Source: Serratia sp. H1w (GTDB taxonomy: Bacteria > Pseudomonadota > Gammaproteobacteria > Enterobacterales > Enterobacteriaceae). Taken from it: a stretch of DNA of 64,000 nucleotides. Of this stretch, positions 10,939-20,758 are shown piece by piece (within the stretch, counting starts at the first letter, position 1; every line of letters starts with the position of its first letter). Under the pieces are notes generated by a model. That model saw only the letters and a program-made list of their open reading frames with translations, had not been told where the DNA came from and did not search any database. The DNA lies in NCBI RefSeq assembly GCF_000633355.1, contig NZ_AYMQ01000054.1:1-64000 (forward strand), written 5' to 3'. The position numbers and the translations under genes were made by a program.

Positions 10939-11666
10939 TAAGGTTTTCACGTAAATCGTGGGTGGTTCGCCTGTGGGGATGGTTGAAACGTGGCGTTATC
11001 GCGGTGGTTGGCTTGTGGCTGATTGGCATCATCCTGTTCGCTTTTCTGCCGGTGCCGTTTTCTGCCGTGATGGTGGAGCGGCAGCTCGGTGCCTGGCTGA
11101 GCGGTGATTTTGGTTACGTGGCGCATTCCGACTGGGTGGCGATGGATGATATTGCTCCCTCGATGGTCCTGGCGGTGATGGCGGCAGAAGATCAGAAATT
11201 TCCCGATCACTGGGGATTCGATATTGCGGCTATTGAAAAGGCGCTTAGCCATAATGAAAAGCGGCCAACGCGCATTCGCGGCGCTTCTACGCTTTCCCAG
11301 CAAACGGCCAAAAACCTGTTTTTGTGGGATGGACGCAGTTGGCTGCGTAAAGGATTTGAGGCCGGGCTGACGGCGGGCATTGAGCTGGTGTGGACCAAAC
11401 GGCGGATTTTGACGGTGTACCTGAATATCGTCGAATTTGGTGACGGTATCTTCGGCGTAGAAGCGGCTGCCCAGCATTTTTTCCACAAGCCGGCAAGCCG
11501 CCTGACGGCGTCAGAAGCGGCCCTGCTGGCGGCGGTGCTGCCTAATCCGCATCGTTATAAGGCCGGCGCCCCTTCGGGATACGTGGTTCAACGCCAGCAG
11601 TGGATTATGCGCCAGATGCGCCAGTTAGGTGGGGACGGTTTTCTTAAGGCGAATGGGTTGGATTGA
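10935..11666 (+). CDS. mtgA: Monofunctional biosynthetic peptidoglycan transglycosylase MtgA
   Basis: 243 aa, family GT51. It polymerises lipid II into glycan strands without a transpeptidase domain. One N-terminal membrane helix (about residues 20-40) anchors it, with the catalytic domain in the periplasm. The catalytic glutamate is E85 in [14 protein letters not shown], and later GT51 motifs [15 protein letters not shown] and [15 protein letters not shown] are intact. The start overlaps the elbB stop (ATGA). A palindromic repeat follows the stop directly and may end transcription. Confidence 0.96.
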   Translation: MIRFSRKSWVVRLWGWLKRGVIAVVGLWLIGIILFAFLPVPFSAVMVERQLGAWLSGDFGYVAHSDWVAMDDIAPSMVLAVMAAEDQKFPDHWGFDIAAIEKALSHNEKRPTRIRGASTLSQQTAKNLFLWDGRSWLRKGFEAGLTAGIELVWTKRRILTVYLNIVEFGDGIFGVEAAAQHFFHKPASRLTASEAALLAAVLPNPHRYKAGAPSGYVVQRQQWIMRQMRQLGGDGFLKANGLD

Positions 11667-11668
11667 TG

Positions 11669-11701
11669 CCCTCACCCCAACCCTCTCCCACAGGGCGAGG
11701 G
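11669..11701. repeat. Palindromic repeat copy downstream of mtgA
   Basis: CCCTCACCCCAACCCTCTCCC followed by a short loop and a degenerate right arm (AGGGCGAGGG). It can fold as a hairpin between convergent mtgA and dolP. Confidence 0.75.
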
Positions 11702-11725
11702 AGCTGGTTCAGCGTCGTGGGCTGT

Positions 11726-11747
11726 AGGGGCGCCGCATGCTGCGCCC
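11726..11747. repeat. GGGGCGC-GCATGC-GCGCCC palindrome
   Basis: Short palindrome GGGGCGCCGCATGCTGCGCCC between two copies of the CCCTCACCC repeat. Related units lie at 22168-22191 and 41241-41263, and a looser one near 35469. Confidence 0.6.
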
Positions 11748-11780
11748 GTGTAACGCAGAACAATCAATGAACTCGATCGG

Positions 11781-11808
11781 TCCCCTCTCCCGTGGGAGAG
11801 GGTTAGGG
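11781..11808. repeat. Palindromic repeat copy upstream of the dolP 3' end
   Basis: TCCCCTCTCCCGTGGGAGAGGGTTAGGG. Its orientation is opposite to the copy at 11669, so this pair flanks the GGGGCGC palindrome as a composite block. Confidence 0.75.
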
Positions 11809-11845
11809 CACCAGACAGCGCCGATCCCACCCATGCTGCACGAAA

Positions 11846-12421
11846 TTATTTAACGTAGGTAAACGCCGTCGTTACGTGCTTCACGCCGCTGACCTGGCTG
11901 GCGATCTGCGCCGCAGATTGGCCTTCCTGCTGAGTCACCAGACCTAACAAGAACACTTCGCCATTTTCGGTTGTCACCTTCACGTTGGAAGATTTGACCG
12001 TATCGCTGGTCAGGATCTGTGAACGTACCTTGGTGGTGATCCAGGTATCGGAAGAAGCCGTACCCAGGCTAACCGGCGTGCCTTGGCGGATCTCGTTATA
12101 CACCTCAACGGCCCCATCCACGCCAAGCGCGATCTGTTTCGCACGGCTGGCGAGTTCGGTGCTAGGTGCCTGGCCGGTCAGCAGCACTTTGCCCTGATAG
12201 GCCGTTGCCACGACACGCGCTTCTTTCTTCAGTTGCTGATCTTTGCCAATGGCATTTTCAACCCGGGCTTCCAGGGTGCCGTCATCGACCTGTGTTCCTA
12301 CGGTGCGTGGATCGGTCGCCGTCTTGGTGGCAACAGCGGCGCTGCCAACGACAACGCCCGCGACGCAGCCTTGTAACAGTAGGGCGCTGAACAGCACTGC
12401 AAATGTGGCTCTTAGCTTCAT
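11846..12421 (-). CDS. dolP: Outer-membrane lipoprotein DolP (YraP)
   Basis: 191 aa from the ATG at 12421, preceded by AAAGGAAC; an upstream in-frame start would place 15 extra residues before the signal peptide and is rejected. Lipobox LLLQGC with Cys19 as the lipidated residue, followed by two BON domains (about 45-115 and 120-190). In E. coli DolP sits in the inner leaflet of the outer membrane, preserves envelope integrity and supports septal wall hydrolysis and the BAM complex. diaA lies 10 bp upstream, so diaA-dolP are probably co-transcribed. Confidence 0.95.
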   Translation of the reverse strand: MKLRATFAVLFSALLLQGCVAGVVVGSAAVATKTATDPRTVGTQVDDGTLEARVENAIGKDQQLKKEARVVATAYQGKVLLTGQAPSTELASRAKQIALGVDGAVEVYNEIRQGTPVSLGTASSDTWITTKVRSQILTSDTVKSSNVKVTTENGEVFLLGLVTQQEGQSAAQIASQVSGVKHVTTAFTYVK

Positions 12422-12431
12422 CTCAGTTCCT

Positions 12432-13022
12432 TTAATCATCCTGGTGGGGGAACAATGTGTTATCAATCAGGTCGCATAGGCAATTGACGGTAAGCATATG
12501 CATCTCCTGAATGCGTGCACTGCGGTGAGAGGGAATACGTATCTCCACATCCTGCTGGCCGAGTAAACCCGCCAGCTCTCCGCCATCGTAGCCGGTAAGC
12601 GCAACAATGGTCATATCACGCGTTACCGCAGCTTCAACCGCTTTCACAATATCACGGCTATTGCCGCGGGTGGAAATCGCCAGCAGCACGTCACCGGCAT
12701 GGCCGAGCGCCCGCACCTGTTTGGCATACATTTCATCATGCAGGCGATCGTTGCCGATGGCGGTCAGCACCACGTTATCGGCGTTGAGCGCGATCGCGGG
12801 CAGGCTGGGGCGTTCGGTTTCAAAGCGGTTGATCATACAGGCGGCAAAATGCTGGGCGTTGGCCGCCGAGGTGCCGTTGCCGCAGCACAGGATCTTGTTG
12901 CCGTTCAATAACGATTGAACCAGGGTCATCGCGGCACGGGATATCGCGTCAGGTAAGGCTTCCGCCGCCGCAATCTGGGTTTGGATACTCTCGGTAAAAC
13001 AGACTTTGATTCTATCCAGCAC
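12432..13022 (-). CDS. diaA: DnaA initiator-associating protein DiaA
   Basis: 196 aa with a SIS domain, nearly identical to E. coli DiaA (for example [21 protein letters not shown]). The homotetramer binds several DnaA molecules and promotes timely unwinding of oriC. It lies between yraN (50 bp upstream) and dolP (10 bp downstream) on the minus strand, the standard yraN-diaA-dolP order. No anomaly. Confidence 0.97.
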   Translation of the reverse strand: MLDRIKVCFTESIQTQIAAAEALPDAISRAAMTLVQSLLNGNKILCCGNGTSAANAQHFAACMINRFETERPSLPAIALNADNVVLTAIGNDRLHDEMYAKQVRALGHAGDVLLAISTRGNSRDIVKAVEAAVTRDMTIVALTGYDGGELAGLLGQQDVEIRIPSHRSARIQEMHMLTVNCLCDLIDNTLFPHQDD

Positions 13023-13072
13023 GTTGTTTTAATCCACTAGGTCAAAGGGCCGGTATAGACCGGTAAACAGGT

Positions 13073-13465
13073 TTAATCCGCATTGAAGGCATTGGGGAGC
13101 CATTCTAACTGGCTACCGGTAATGGCTAAAACATCAAAACGGCAAGATGATGTGTCAAAACTGGCTCCTCGCCCTGCCAGCCAAACGGCAGCGGCATGCA
13201 GCAATCGCCGTTGCTTGCGGTAAGTCACACTGGCCGCGGCGTCACCAAAAGCGTCACTGCGCCGGTAACGGACCTCGACGAACACCCAGGTTTGGCCATC
13301 ACGCATGATAAGGTCGAGCTCACCTCCACGTACCACCACGTTAGCGGCGGTGAAGGTCAGCCCTGCGCGCTCCAGGTATTGGCGGGCCTGGTTCTCATAG
13401 CCCGCCCCCTTGGCGCGTTGACTCAGGAGACCGGAACGACCGAGCCCTGGCGGTATTGCAGCCAA
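13073..13465 (-). CDS. yraN: UPF0102 family protein YraN
   Basis: 130 aa, UPF0102. The core has a PD-(D/E)XK nuclease-like signature, [23 protein letters not shown] split over two strands (E, D and EVR present), as in Holliday-junction resolvase-like folds. Activity is unproven for the family. The ATG overlaps the end of lpoA by 43 bp in another frame, so expression is probably coupled to lpoA. The N-terminal 20 residues are poorly conserved and a later start is conceivable. Confidence 0.92.
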   Translation of the reverse strand: MAAIPPGLGRSGLLSQRAKGAGYENQARQYLERAGLTFTAANVVVRGGELDLIMRDGQTWVFVEVRYRRSDAFGDAAASVTYRKQRRLLHAAAVWLAGRGASFDTSSCRFDVLAITGSQLEWLPNAFNAD

Positions 13466-15429
13466 GTCAGTTTCCTGTTGATCACACAGTTAGGTGACGA
13501 TGTCAGCAAGCCGGTGGTTCCTGAAACCTGGAATCCTGGCAACTGGCGCATTTGAGCAAAGTGATTGGCCAATGTCCAGGCATCCATCCCCATGGCGTAG
13601 AGACGTACCAGAGAATAGTCGTTGCGGAACTTGGCGGTAGCTTGCTGCTGCAACTGTGGATTGGCCCCTGCCAGCAGAGGAATATCGCTGAATTGCAGGC
13701 CTTCCATTTCCAGACGGAAGTCCGGGCCGGCACCGGCCTGATAGCTGCGTGAGCTGGCAAACATGGCAGGTTTGCTGCGAGAGCTGGTGGTCATGTCGAT
13801 CATCGGCTTGATCAGCGTCAGTTGGTCCTGCGTGGCAACGATATACACCGAGTCCACACCGCCACCGGTAGAGGCTGGGATATCGCTTGGTGGCGCAGGG
13901 ATCGTCAAGCCTGCAATAGTCACCGACTGCGGTGCTGCCGCCTGTGAGGCTACCGGGGTGCCACTCATGCGGACCCCGCCGCTGTTGACCATCTGGCGTA
14001 ACTCACCGGCAGAACCGATCCCTTGTTGCAATACGGTCTGACCACCGAGTTTCTGCCACTCTTCGGTGAAGGCCTTGGCAACTCGATCGCCAAATGCGCC
14101 GCGTGGCAGCAGCAGTAACGGCTGGCGCTTTTGCTGCTCCCAGATATGACGGGCGGCATCGCGGGCTTCGTCTTCTGGCGACAGAGCGAAGTAGCAGATA
14201 TTCGGGCTATCCTTCGGCTGCTCAGGTTGGTTGAGTGCCAGCACGTTCAACGTAGTGGACGTGGTAGCCAGTTGATCAACTTCGGCCTTCAACAGCGGGC
14301 CGACGATCAGGGTTGCGCCATCCTGCTGGGCTTGGGCCAACAGCGCTGGCAGAGGCTGGCTGGTGGTATCGTATACCTTCACCTGCCCACCGGTTGCCGG
14401 GGCTGGCGTCACCGGAGCTGGAGCCGCGGGCTGCACTGCGGCGACCTGAGTTGCATCCGCCGCAGGTGCCGAAGTACTTACTGCACCGTTAGCATTGTCT
14501 GGCGTTGCCGCAATACTCTGGTCTGGATTAGTGACGGGTTGCTGTGCCGGAACCGGCGCGGCGATGGCTATGCCACTCTGCGCCGCGTTAAAGCCCTGCT
14601 GGATCGCATCGGCAAACACCTTGGCCTGGCCGTTCAACGGCAGCAACAGGGCGATATGCGAGGTCGAAGCCTGGGTGAAGTTCAGCACCTGATTCAACTG
14701 GGTTGGCAGGCTTTTTGCCGCCGGATTCTGCGGGTAGCGGTTTTGCCAGTCTTTGATCCCGGCTTTCAGCAGATCGGGATCCTGACGGTTGTCCTGATAG
14801 ACACGTAACAGATCCAGCCAGCCTTGCAGCACGTTTTCGTTGGCGTTAATCACCAGGCTGTTCATGTCGGCCGGTTTCAGGCCAAGCAGGGTCTGCCAGG
14901 TTTTGTCCAGATTATCCTGATGAGCCTGGGCGCTAAGCAACGGCTCCTGGGCGATATAGGCACGGATCAGCGGCAGAGAGGCTTGGCCCTGGTTGGCCGC
15001 GATCTGCGCCTGATACAGGCGAACCAGCTGATTAGGTGACAGCGCGCTGCTGTCTATTTTGTTCAACGCATCACGGGCTGCGCCTAAATTCTTGTTGGCC
15101 ACCTGCAATTCTGCGCTCAATAGTTGGCGCTCTTGCTGTTGTGTCCCCGTCATGTCTTGTGGCAGCGAACTCAGTTGCTCGGCGGCCTGCGGCAGCTTGC
15201 CTTCGCGAGTTAATGCGCGAATAGCAAGTAATTGCCAGTCAGCCTTGTTATTATCGCTGCTTTGCTGCAACTGCTGCAGATAGTAATCAGAGTTGGCACT
15301 GGCTTCGTCCTGGATATTTGAGGGCGGAGTCTGTGGAACCTGACTTGGACAACCAGCTAACAGCAGGGCTGCCAGTACAACAGGCACTAATCGCCCTGCT
15401 TTGGTACGAAGGAATGTTGAGGAAAGCAT
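13423..15429 (-). CDS. lpoA: Penicillin-binding protein activator LpoA
   Basis: 668 aa from the ATG at 15429; the frame is open 21 codons further, but the signal peptide begins here. Lipobox LLLAGC with Cys27. The N-terminal TPR-like half (to about 275) is followed by a low-complexity Ala/Pro/Gln linker (about 275-340) and a periplasmic-binding-protein-like C-terminal half. The protein ends in [13 protein letters not shown], as in E. coli. This outer-membrane lipoprotein reaches through the periplasm to stimulate the PBP1a transpeptidase. Divergent from rsmI with a 62-bp shared promoter region. Confidence 0.96.
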   Translation of the reverse strand: MLSSTFLRTKAGRLVPVVLAALLLAGCPSQVPQTPPSNIQDEASANSDYYLQQLQQSSDNNKADWQLLAIRALTREGKLPQAAEQLSSLPQDMTGTQQQERQLLSAELQVANKNLGAARDALNKIDSSALSPNQLVRLYQAQIAANQGQASLPLIRAYIAQEPLLSAQAHQDNLDKTWQTLLGLKPADMNSLVINANENVLQGWLDLLRVYQDNRQDPDLLKAGIKDWQNRYPQNPAAKSLPTQLNQVLNFTQASTSHIALLLPLNGQAKVFADAIQQGFNAAQSGIAIAAPVPAQQPVTNPDQSIAATPDNANGAVSTSAPAADATQVAAVQPAAPAPVTPAPATGGQVKVYDTTSQPLPALLAQAQQDGATLIVGPLLKAEVDQLATTSTTLNVLALNQPEQPKDSPNICYFALSPEDEARDAARHIWEQQKRQPLLLLPRGAFGDRVAKAFTEEWQKLGGQTVLQQGIGSAGELRQMVNSGGVRMSGTPVASQAAAPQSVTIAGLTIPAPPSDIPASTGGGVDSVYIVATQDQLTLIKPMIDMTTSSRSKPAMFASSRSYQAGAGPDFRLEMEGLQFSDIPLLAGANPQLQQQATAKFRNDYSLVRLYAMGMDAWTLANHFAQMRQLPGFQVSGTTGLLTSSPNCVINRKLTWLQYRQGSVVPVS

Positions 15430-15491
15430 ACTGTATCCAGTGATGTTTTTTTCAAGATGCTCAATATTAAATCGGCAATCCGGATGAAACA

Positions 15492-16355
15492 ATGAATCAA
15501 CACCAACAATCAGTTATTTCTGCATCAACGCTGTACGTGGTGCCCACCCCCATCGGTAACCTGGGGGACATGACGCATCGGGCAATAGAGGTACTGAAGA
15601 GCGTGGATCTGATTGCGGCGGAAGATACGCGCCATACCGGGTTGCTGCTGCAACACTTTGCTATTAGCGCGCGGTTGTTTGCGCTGCATGACCATAACGA
15701 ACAGCAGAAGGCGGACCAACTGCTGGCAAAACTGCAGGAAGGTCAGAGCATAGCACTGGTCAGTGACGCAGGCACGCCACTGATTAACGATCCGGGTTAT
15801 CACCTGGTGCGCCGTTGCCGTGAAGCGGGGATCCGCGTCGTACCGCTGCCGGGCGCCTGTGCTGCCACTACCGCGCTGTGTGCCGCCGGTGTGGCTTCCG
15901 ATCGCTTTTGCTACGAAGGCTTCCTGCCTGCAAAAACCAAAGGCCGTAAGGATACCCTGCTGGCGCTGGCAGAGGAACCGCGAACGCTGATTTTCTATGA
16001 ATCTACCCACCGTTTGTTGGAAAGTTTACAGGACATGGTCACCGTGTGGGGGCCGCAGCGCTATGTGGTTCTGGCGCGTGAGCTGACCAAAACCTGGGAA
16101 TCGATTCACGGTGCTCCGGTAGGGGAACTGCTGGCCTGGGTGCTAGAGGATGAGGTACGTCGCCGGGGGGAAATGGTGCTGATTGTGGAAGGCCACAAGG
16201 CACAGGAAGACGATTTGCCGCTCGAAGCGCTGCGCACCCTGGCCCTGCTGCAAAAAGAGCTGCCGCTGAAAAAGGCGGCGGCGCTAACCGCAGAGATCCA
16301 CGGCGTAAAGAAAAATGCACTGTATAAACATGCGTTGGAGCAACAGGAACAGTAA
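15492..16355 (+). CDS. rsmI: 16S rRNA 2'-O-methyltransferase RsmI
   Basis: 287 aa, tetrapyrrole-methylase fold (SIRV motif region [18 protein letters not shown] at the N-terminus). Using S-adenosylmethionine, it adds the 2'-O-methyl group to C1402 of 16S rRNA in the ribosomal P site. Other conserved blocks are [28 protein letters not shown] and [17 protein letters not shown]-like (here [14 protein letters not shown]). Start ATG at 15492; divergent from lpoA and 41 bp upstream of rnpB. Confidence 0.97.
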   Translation: MNQHQQSVISASTLYVVPTPIGNLGDMTHRAIEVLKSVDLIAAEDTRHTGLLLQHFAISARLFALHDHNEQQKADQLLAKLQEGQSIALVSDAGTPLINDPGYHLVRRCREAGIRVVPLPGACAATTALCAAGVASDRFCYEGFLPAKTKGRKDTLLALAEEPRTLIFYESTHRLLESLQDMVTVWGPQRYVVLARELTKTWESIHGAPVGELLAWVLEDEVRRRGEMVLIVEGHKAQEDDLPLEALRTLALLQKELPLKKAAALTAEIHGVKKNALYKHALEQQEQ

Positions 16356-16396
16356 AGCGGTTGACCTGCTGGCGCAGCAACGCTACTATCCGCGCC

Positions 16397-16774
<378 letters not shown>

Positions 16775-16783
16775 TATATAGAT

Positions 16784-16818
16784 AACCCCGCGTGACGAAA
16801 GTCGCGCGGGGTTTTTCT
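16784..16818 (+). terminator. Rho-independent terminator of rnpB
   Basis: AACCCCGCG...CGCGGGGTT hairpin followed by TTTTTCTTTTTC. It ends just before the convergent yhaK stop, so it may act in both directions. Confidence 0.9.
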
Positions 16819-16823
16819 TTTTC

Positions 16824-17525
16824 TTATATCGGCAAATCAATCAGTAACGCACGTAACGGTGCTTTGGCCTGAATGGTGAGGCGATGTTCTTCGCGGATAA
16901 ACGCACCGTCACCACAGGTCAGGCGCTGGCTGTCATTATGTTCGCCATTTACCTCGACGGTGCCATGGATCGATTGCAGGTAGGCGCGTGGCCCGTGCAG
17001 GTTCAGCGTCTGCTGCGCACCTGCCGCTAGGTTCAAATGATGGATCCAGACCTGTTGGCGCAGTTGCAGGCTGCCCTGGCTCCCATCTGGTGAGGCCAGC
17101 AGTGTATAGGGCTGCTCTGTCAGGCTCAAGCGCTGCACACGCTCGTTACTGCGCTCTGGGCAGGCGTCCAGCCATAACTGCATCCGTGTCAGTGGCGTGT
17201 TGTTGCTGACGTTCTGTTCGCTATAGCTCAGCCCCGGCTGCGTAGCCAGTAATAGCGCTTCTCCAGCGGCTGCACGCACGGTGTTGCCGTCGCTGTCCCG
17301 GTATTCGGCTTCGCCCTGCAAGATCAGATTCAGGATATCCACATTGGGATAGGCGCGTGGCTGGAAGGCGGCACCCGGTGCCAATACCTCCTGATTGAGT
17401 ACCCGTAGTGAGGCATAGCCCATCAGTTTGGGATCGAAATAGTGGCCAAAGGAAAAGGTATAGCGAGCCTGTAGCCAACCAAAGTCAGCTTGCCCGCATT
17501 GTTGTGCTGTTCTGCATGTGATCAT
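16824..17525 (-). CDS. yhaK: Pirin-family bicupin YhaK
   Basis: 233 aa, same length as E. coli YhaK and very similar from the first residue (MITCRTAQQCGQADFGWLQARYTFSFGHYFDP). Cytosolic bicupin of the pirin family; the E. coli structure lacks the usual metal, and the protein has been proposed to sense oxidation through cysteines. It stands divergent from the LysR regulator yhaJ over 107 bp, the usual arrangement for a regulator and its neighbour. Confidence 0.93.
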   Translation of the reverse strand: MITCRTAQQCGQADFGWLQARYTFSFGHYFDPKLMGYASLRVLNQEVLAPGAAFQPRAYPNVDILNLILQGEAEYRDSDGNTVRAAAGEALLLATQPGLSYSEQNVSNNTPLTRMQLWLDACPERSNERVQRLSLTEQPYTLLASPDGSQGSLQLRQQVWIHHLNLAAGAQQTLNLHGPRAYLQSIHGTVEVNGEHNDSQRLTCGDGAFIREEHRLTIQAKAPLRALLIDLPI

Positions 17526-17632
17526 GGCAATCGGCTCTCTAAATTCATTATCCTGATGGTAAGCATCTGGACGCCGGATTGTTAGCCAGTTAATCTGGTC
17601 GGAATATTCAAATTTCCTGAAAGAGAGTTTCG

Positions 17633-18538
17633 ATGGCCAGAGATCGGGCGTTAACGCTTGAAGCGCTTAGGGTAATGGATGCGATCGACCGTCGTGGCAG
17701 CTTTGCCGCGGCTGCCGATGAGCTGGGGCGAGTGCCTTCGGCGCTCAGCTACACCATGCAAAAATTGGAAGAAGAACTGGATGTGGTGTTGTTTGACCGC
17801 TCCGGGCATCGCACCAAATTCACCAACGTGGGACGCATGCTGCTCGAACGTGGCCGCGTACTGCTTGAAGCAGCAGACAAGCTGACGACCGATGCTGAGG
17901 CACTGGCGCGGGGGTGGGAAACCCATCTCACCATCGTCAGCGAAGCGCTGTCACCGGCCTACAAGCTGTTTCCGCTGGTCGATAAACTGGCGTTGAAGGC
18001 CAATACCCAGGTGTCGATCTTTACCGAAGTGTTGGCCGGGGCTTGGGAGCGCCTGGAGCAGGGCCGGGCCGACATCGTGATTGCGCCGGATATGCACTTT
18101 CGCGCCTCTTCTGAAATCAACACCCGTAAGCTGTACAAGGTGATGAGCGTGTATGTTGCCGCGCCGGAGCATCCGATCCATCAGGAGCCGGAGCCGTTGT
18201 CTGAGCTGACCCGGGTCAAATACCGTGGGATTGCGGTGGCGGATACCGCGCGGGAGCGGCCGGTGTTGACGGTACAACTGCTGGATAAACAACAACGCCT
18301 GACGGTGAGCACCATCGAAGACAAGCGCCGCGCTTTATTGGCGGGGCTAGGGGTGGCCACCATGCCTTATCAGATGGTGGAGAAGGATATCGAGCAGGGG
18401 CGTTTGCGTGTAGTGGGGCCGGAATACAGCCGGGAGGCGGACATCATCATGGCCTGGCGGCGCGACAGCATGGGCGAGGCCAAGTCCTGGTTCCTGCGCG
18501 AGATCCCGCGCCTGTTTGCACGCGAGGAAAATCAGTAA
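17633..18538 (+). CDS. yhaJ: LysR-family transcriptional regulator YhaJ
   Basis: 301 aa. The N-terminal winged helix-turn-helix is at about 6-65 (ALRVMDAIDRRGSFAAAADE... ending LGRVPSALSYTMQKLEEELD), followed by a substrate-binding domain from about 90. It matches E. coli YhaJ, a regulator that responds to aromatic breakdown products and affects yqjF and virulence genes in pathogenic strains. Both yhaK and yqjF are nearby here, so the local regulon is likely kept. The gene ends next to a palindromic repeat cluster facing yqjG. Confidence 0.93.
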   Translation: MARDRALTLEALRVMDAIDRRGSFAAAADELGRVPSALSYTMQKLEEELDVVLFDRSGHRTKFTNVGRMLLERGRVLLEAADKLTTDAEALARGWETHLTIVSEALSPAYKLFPLVDKLALKANTQVSIFTEVLAGAWERLEQGRADIVIAPDMHFRASSEINTRKLYKVMSVYVAAPEHPIHQEPEPLSELTRVKYRGIAVADTARERPVLTVQLLDKQQRLTVSTIEDKRRALLAGLGVATMPYQMVEKDIEQGRLRVVGPEYSREADIIMAWRRDSMGEAKSWFLREIPRLFAREENQ

Positions 18539-18541
18539 CGT

Positions 18542-18589
18542 CCCCTCACCCTAACCCTAACCCTAACCCTCTCCCAAAGGGAGAGGGGA
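18542..18589. repeat. Palindromic repeat with triple CCCTAA expansion
   Basis: CCCTCACCCTAACCCTAACC... : the CCCTAA unit is present three times where other copies have one, followed by the hairpin CTCTCCCAAAGGGAGAG. It lies between convergent yhaJ and yqjG. Confidence 0.85.
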
Positions 18590-18680
18590 TCGATCGAGTT
18601 CGCTATTGATTGCTGAAGTTTGCCTGTGCACCGTGCCATTTTGTTGTCGATCACAGCATCCAATTATGGCACCGTTGCAG

Positions 18681-18716
18681 CCCCTTCTCCCTTTGGGAGA
18701 AGGTTGGGATGAGGGG
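18681..18716. repeat. Palindromic repeat copy near the yqjG 3' end
   Basis: CCCCTTCTCCCTTTGGGAGAAGG hairpin followed by TTGGGATGAGGGG, in inverted orientation to the copy at 18542. The roughly 90 bp between the two copies hold no gene. Confidence 0.8.
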
Positions 18717-18737
18717 AAACGTTCAGGCTAGCGCCAA

Positions 18738-19724
18738 TCAACCAAAACGCACATCGCGCCCGTGGGGTTCATCCAGATCCTGCGCAGGGCCGATTGAAAT
18801 GATCCCGTGCGGATTGATGGTGGCATGGCTGCGATAGTAGTGATTGCGGATATGCGCCATATCGACCGTTTCGGCAATCCCCGGCATCTGGTAGATATCG
18901 CGCAGGAAGCCGTACAGGTTGAGATAGTCGCTGATGCGGCGTTGGTCGCATTTGAAATGGGTCACGTAGACCGGATCGAAGCGGATCAGCGTGGTCCATA
19001 GGCGTAAGTCGGCCTCGGTCAGGCGATCGCCAGTCAGATAGCGGTGCTGGCCAAGGATCTGTTCCAACCGTTCCAACGAGGCAAACACGCCGTTGACGGC
19101 TTCGTCATAGGCATCCTGGCTGGTAGCAAAACCGGCCTTGTACACCCCGTTGTTCACCGAGTCGTAAATCCAGCCGTTGAGCGAATCGATCTCTTCACGC
19201 AGTTCTTGCGGATAATAATCCCCAGCCCGCGCGCCTACTCCATCGAAAGCACTGTTGAACATGCGGATGATATCGGCAGACTCATTGCTGACGATGGTCT
19301 GTTGCTGCTTATCCCACAGCACCGGCACGGTAACGCGGCCGCTATACTGTGGATCGGCACGCAGATAGAGTTGGTAAAGAAAATCAGCGTGATACAACGT
19401 ATCGCCGGTGGCCGCAGGGAAATCCTGGCCGAAGGTCCAGCCGTTTTCCAACATCAGCGGATGCACGACGGAAACGGGAATGGTGTTCTCCAGTCCCTTC
19501 AACTTGCGCATCAACAGGGTGCGGTGCGCCCAAGGGCAAGCCAGCGAAACGTACAGATGGTAGCGATCTTGCTCGGCCTTAAAACCCGCCTTGCCATGTT
19601 CTCCCGCAGCACCGTCTGGCGTAACCCAATTGCGAAACTGAGAGGTTGAACGCTTGAAACGGCCCCCGGTGGATTTGGTGTCATACCAGGTGTCTTGCCA
19701 AACGCCATCAACGAGTTGTCCCAT
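18738..19724 (-). CDS. yqjG: Glutathionyl-hydroquinone reductase YqjG
   Basis: 328 aa from the ATG at 19724, exactly the E. coli length; 14 upstream in-frame codons are not conserved. Xi-class glutathione transferase, cytosolic. The N-terminal thioredoxin fold carries the catalytic Cys63 in LACPWAHRT, followed by the helical GST_C domain. It reduces glutathionyl-hydroquinones and, through quinone repair, protects against redox-cycling aromatics. It sits 72 bp downstream of yqjF, with a terminator between them. Confidence 0.96.
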   Translation of the reverse strand: MGQLVDGVWQDTWYDTKSTGGRFKRSTSQFRNWVTPDGAAGEHGKAGFKAEQDRYHLYVSLACPWAHRTLLMRKLKGLENTIPVSVVHPLMLENGWTFGQDFPAATGDTLYHADFLYQLYLRADPQYSGRVTVPVLWDKQQQTIVSNESADIIRMFNSAFDGVGARAGDYYPQELREEIDSLNGWIYDSVNNGVYKAGFATSQDAYDEAVNGVFASLERLEQILGQHRYLTGDRLTEADLRLWTTLIRFDPVYVTHFKCDQRRISDYLNLYGFLRDIYQMPGIAETVDMAHIRNHYYRSHATINPHGIISIGPAQDLDEPHGRDVRFG

Positions 19725-19744
19725 GAGATCCTCCAATGTGTCTG

Positions 19745-19782
19745 AAAAAGTCAACAGGCCCGGCATGGAGCCGAGCCTGTTG
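19745..19782 (-). terminator. Terminator downstream of yqjF
   Basis: On the minus strand CAACAGGC-CGGC pairs with GCCG-GCCTGTTG with one internal mismatch, followed by ACTTTTTC. It separates yqjF from yqjG. Confidence 0.75.
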
Positions 19783-19796
19783 GCGATATTATAAGC

Positions 19797-20192
19797 TTAC
19801 CACTTTTTGTTCAGAATGCGGTCAATGCTGAAGCCACCAGGGCCTGCAATCGCCAGCACGATGAAGCCACCGGCAATGGTCAGGTTTTTCATAAACATCA
19901 GCTGGTTCACGCCTTCGGCAAAGTTGGTGTGGAACAGCAGCGCGGTCAGGATGGTGAAACCGGCGGTGAACAGTGCCACGGTACGGGTCAGGAAGCCGAA
20001 CAGGATTGCCAGGCCGCCGCCAAATTCCAGCAGGATGGTCAGTGGCAGCAAGAAGCCAGGTACGCCCATCGCTTGCATGTACTGTTGGGTGCCGGCATAG
20101 GCATCACCCATTTTGCCGTAGCCTGCAACGATAAACAGGATTGGCATCAGAACACGTGCAACCAGCAGACCTGCATCTTCTAATTTTTTCAT
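19797..20192 (-). CDS. yqjF: DoxX-family inner-membrane protein YqjF
   Basis: 131 aa from the ATG at 20192, with GGAG spaced 6 bp before it; two alternative starts lie within 12 bp upstream. Four membrane helices, DoxX fold (LVARVLMPILFIVAGYGK, LEFGGGLAILFGFLTR). In E. coli yqjF is strongly induced by nitrotoluene breakdown products through YhaJ, which is encoded 1.3 kb away here. The biochemical role is not known; quinone-related detoxification with YqjG is an inference from the neighbourhood. About 280 bp of AT-rich sequence lie upstream, enough for its own promoter. Confidence 0.94.
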   Translation of the reverse strand: MKKLEDAGLLVARVLMPILFIVAGYGKMGDAYAGTQQYMQAMGVPGFLLPLTILLEFGGGLAILFGFLTRTVALFTAGFTILTALLFHTNFAEGVNQLMFMKNLTIAGGFIVLAIAGPGGFSIDRILNKKW

Positions 20193-20470
20193 CATTAACT
20201 CCAAAAAGTGTTGTGGCTTGCCAAGCTTGGCATTGGTACCGCCAAGGGGCTTGTTGCCACCATGACCGGTTGATGGAGTGAATGTTAGACGGGAATGCTG
20301 CGGGTTGTTAGCAAGTAAAACTGTCGTACTTTTTCAAAAAATATGAATATTAGTTAGGGCGTGAAATGGTTTCAAAATCATATTGTTATGATTTTAAAAT
20401 GGCAGGTAGAGTAAAAAACACGCAAATCAGAGGGGGTAACAACGGGATAATTGAACCTTTTACCGTGGGG

Positions 20471-20758
20471 TTATTTCTTGGGGAGTGCGTTACGGATCAG
20501 ACGAACGGTGCCCCAGACGCTGAGCGCCCGACGTGACCAACGGATCAACTTGCTGGGATGGCGAATGCCGTACAGCGCAATCACGCTGGAACCGATAGCC
20601 ACAAACTTACGCAGCCCATACAGGGTCTGCCAGCTGCGATCGAAGGGTTCGGTCTTTTGCAGCCACTGGCTTTTGTTGGCGGCCAGATCCAGACGTTGTT
20701 GCTGGATCTGCCGGATAAGTTGCTCTTTTCTGCGTTCACGGTACTGGCGGTGATTCAT
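20471..20758 (-). CDS. yqjK: YqjK-like protein
   Basis: 95 aa from the ATG at 20758 (GGAGGAGAGTC before it). A basic N-terminal helix rich in Arg, Lys and Gln (about 1-35) is followed by a hydrophobic segment (about 52-68) and a basic tail. It belongs to the YqjK family; function unknown. The start overlaps the yqjE end by 23 bp, so yqjDEK are translationally linked. Confidence 0.9.
   Translation of the reverse strand: MNHRQYRERRKEQLIRQIQQQRLDLAANKSQWLQKTEPFDRSWQTLYGLRKFVAIGSSVIALYGIRHPSKLIRWSRRALSVWGTVRLIRNALPKK

Noticed and set aside
18542-18589. Telomere-type repeat
   Set aside because: Only three CCCTAA units inside a known palindromic repeat of a circular-type bacterial chromosome.
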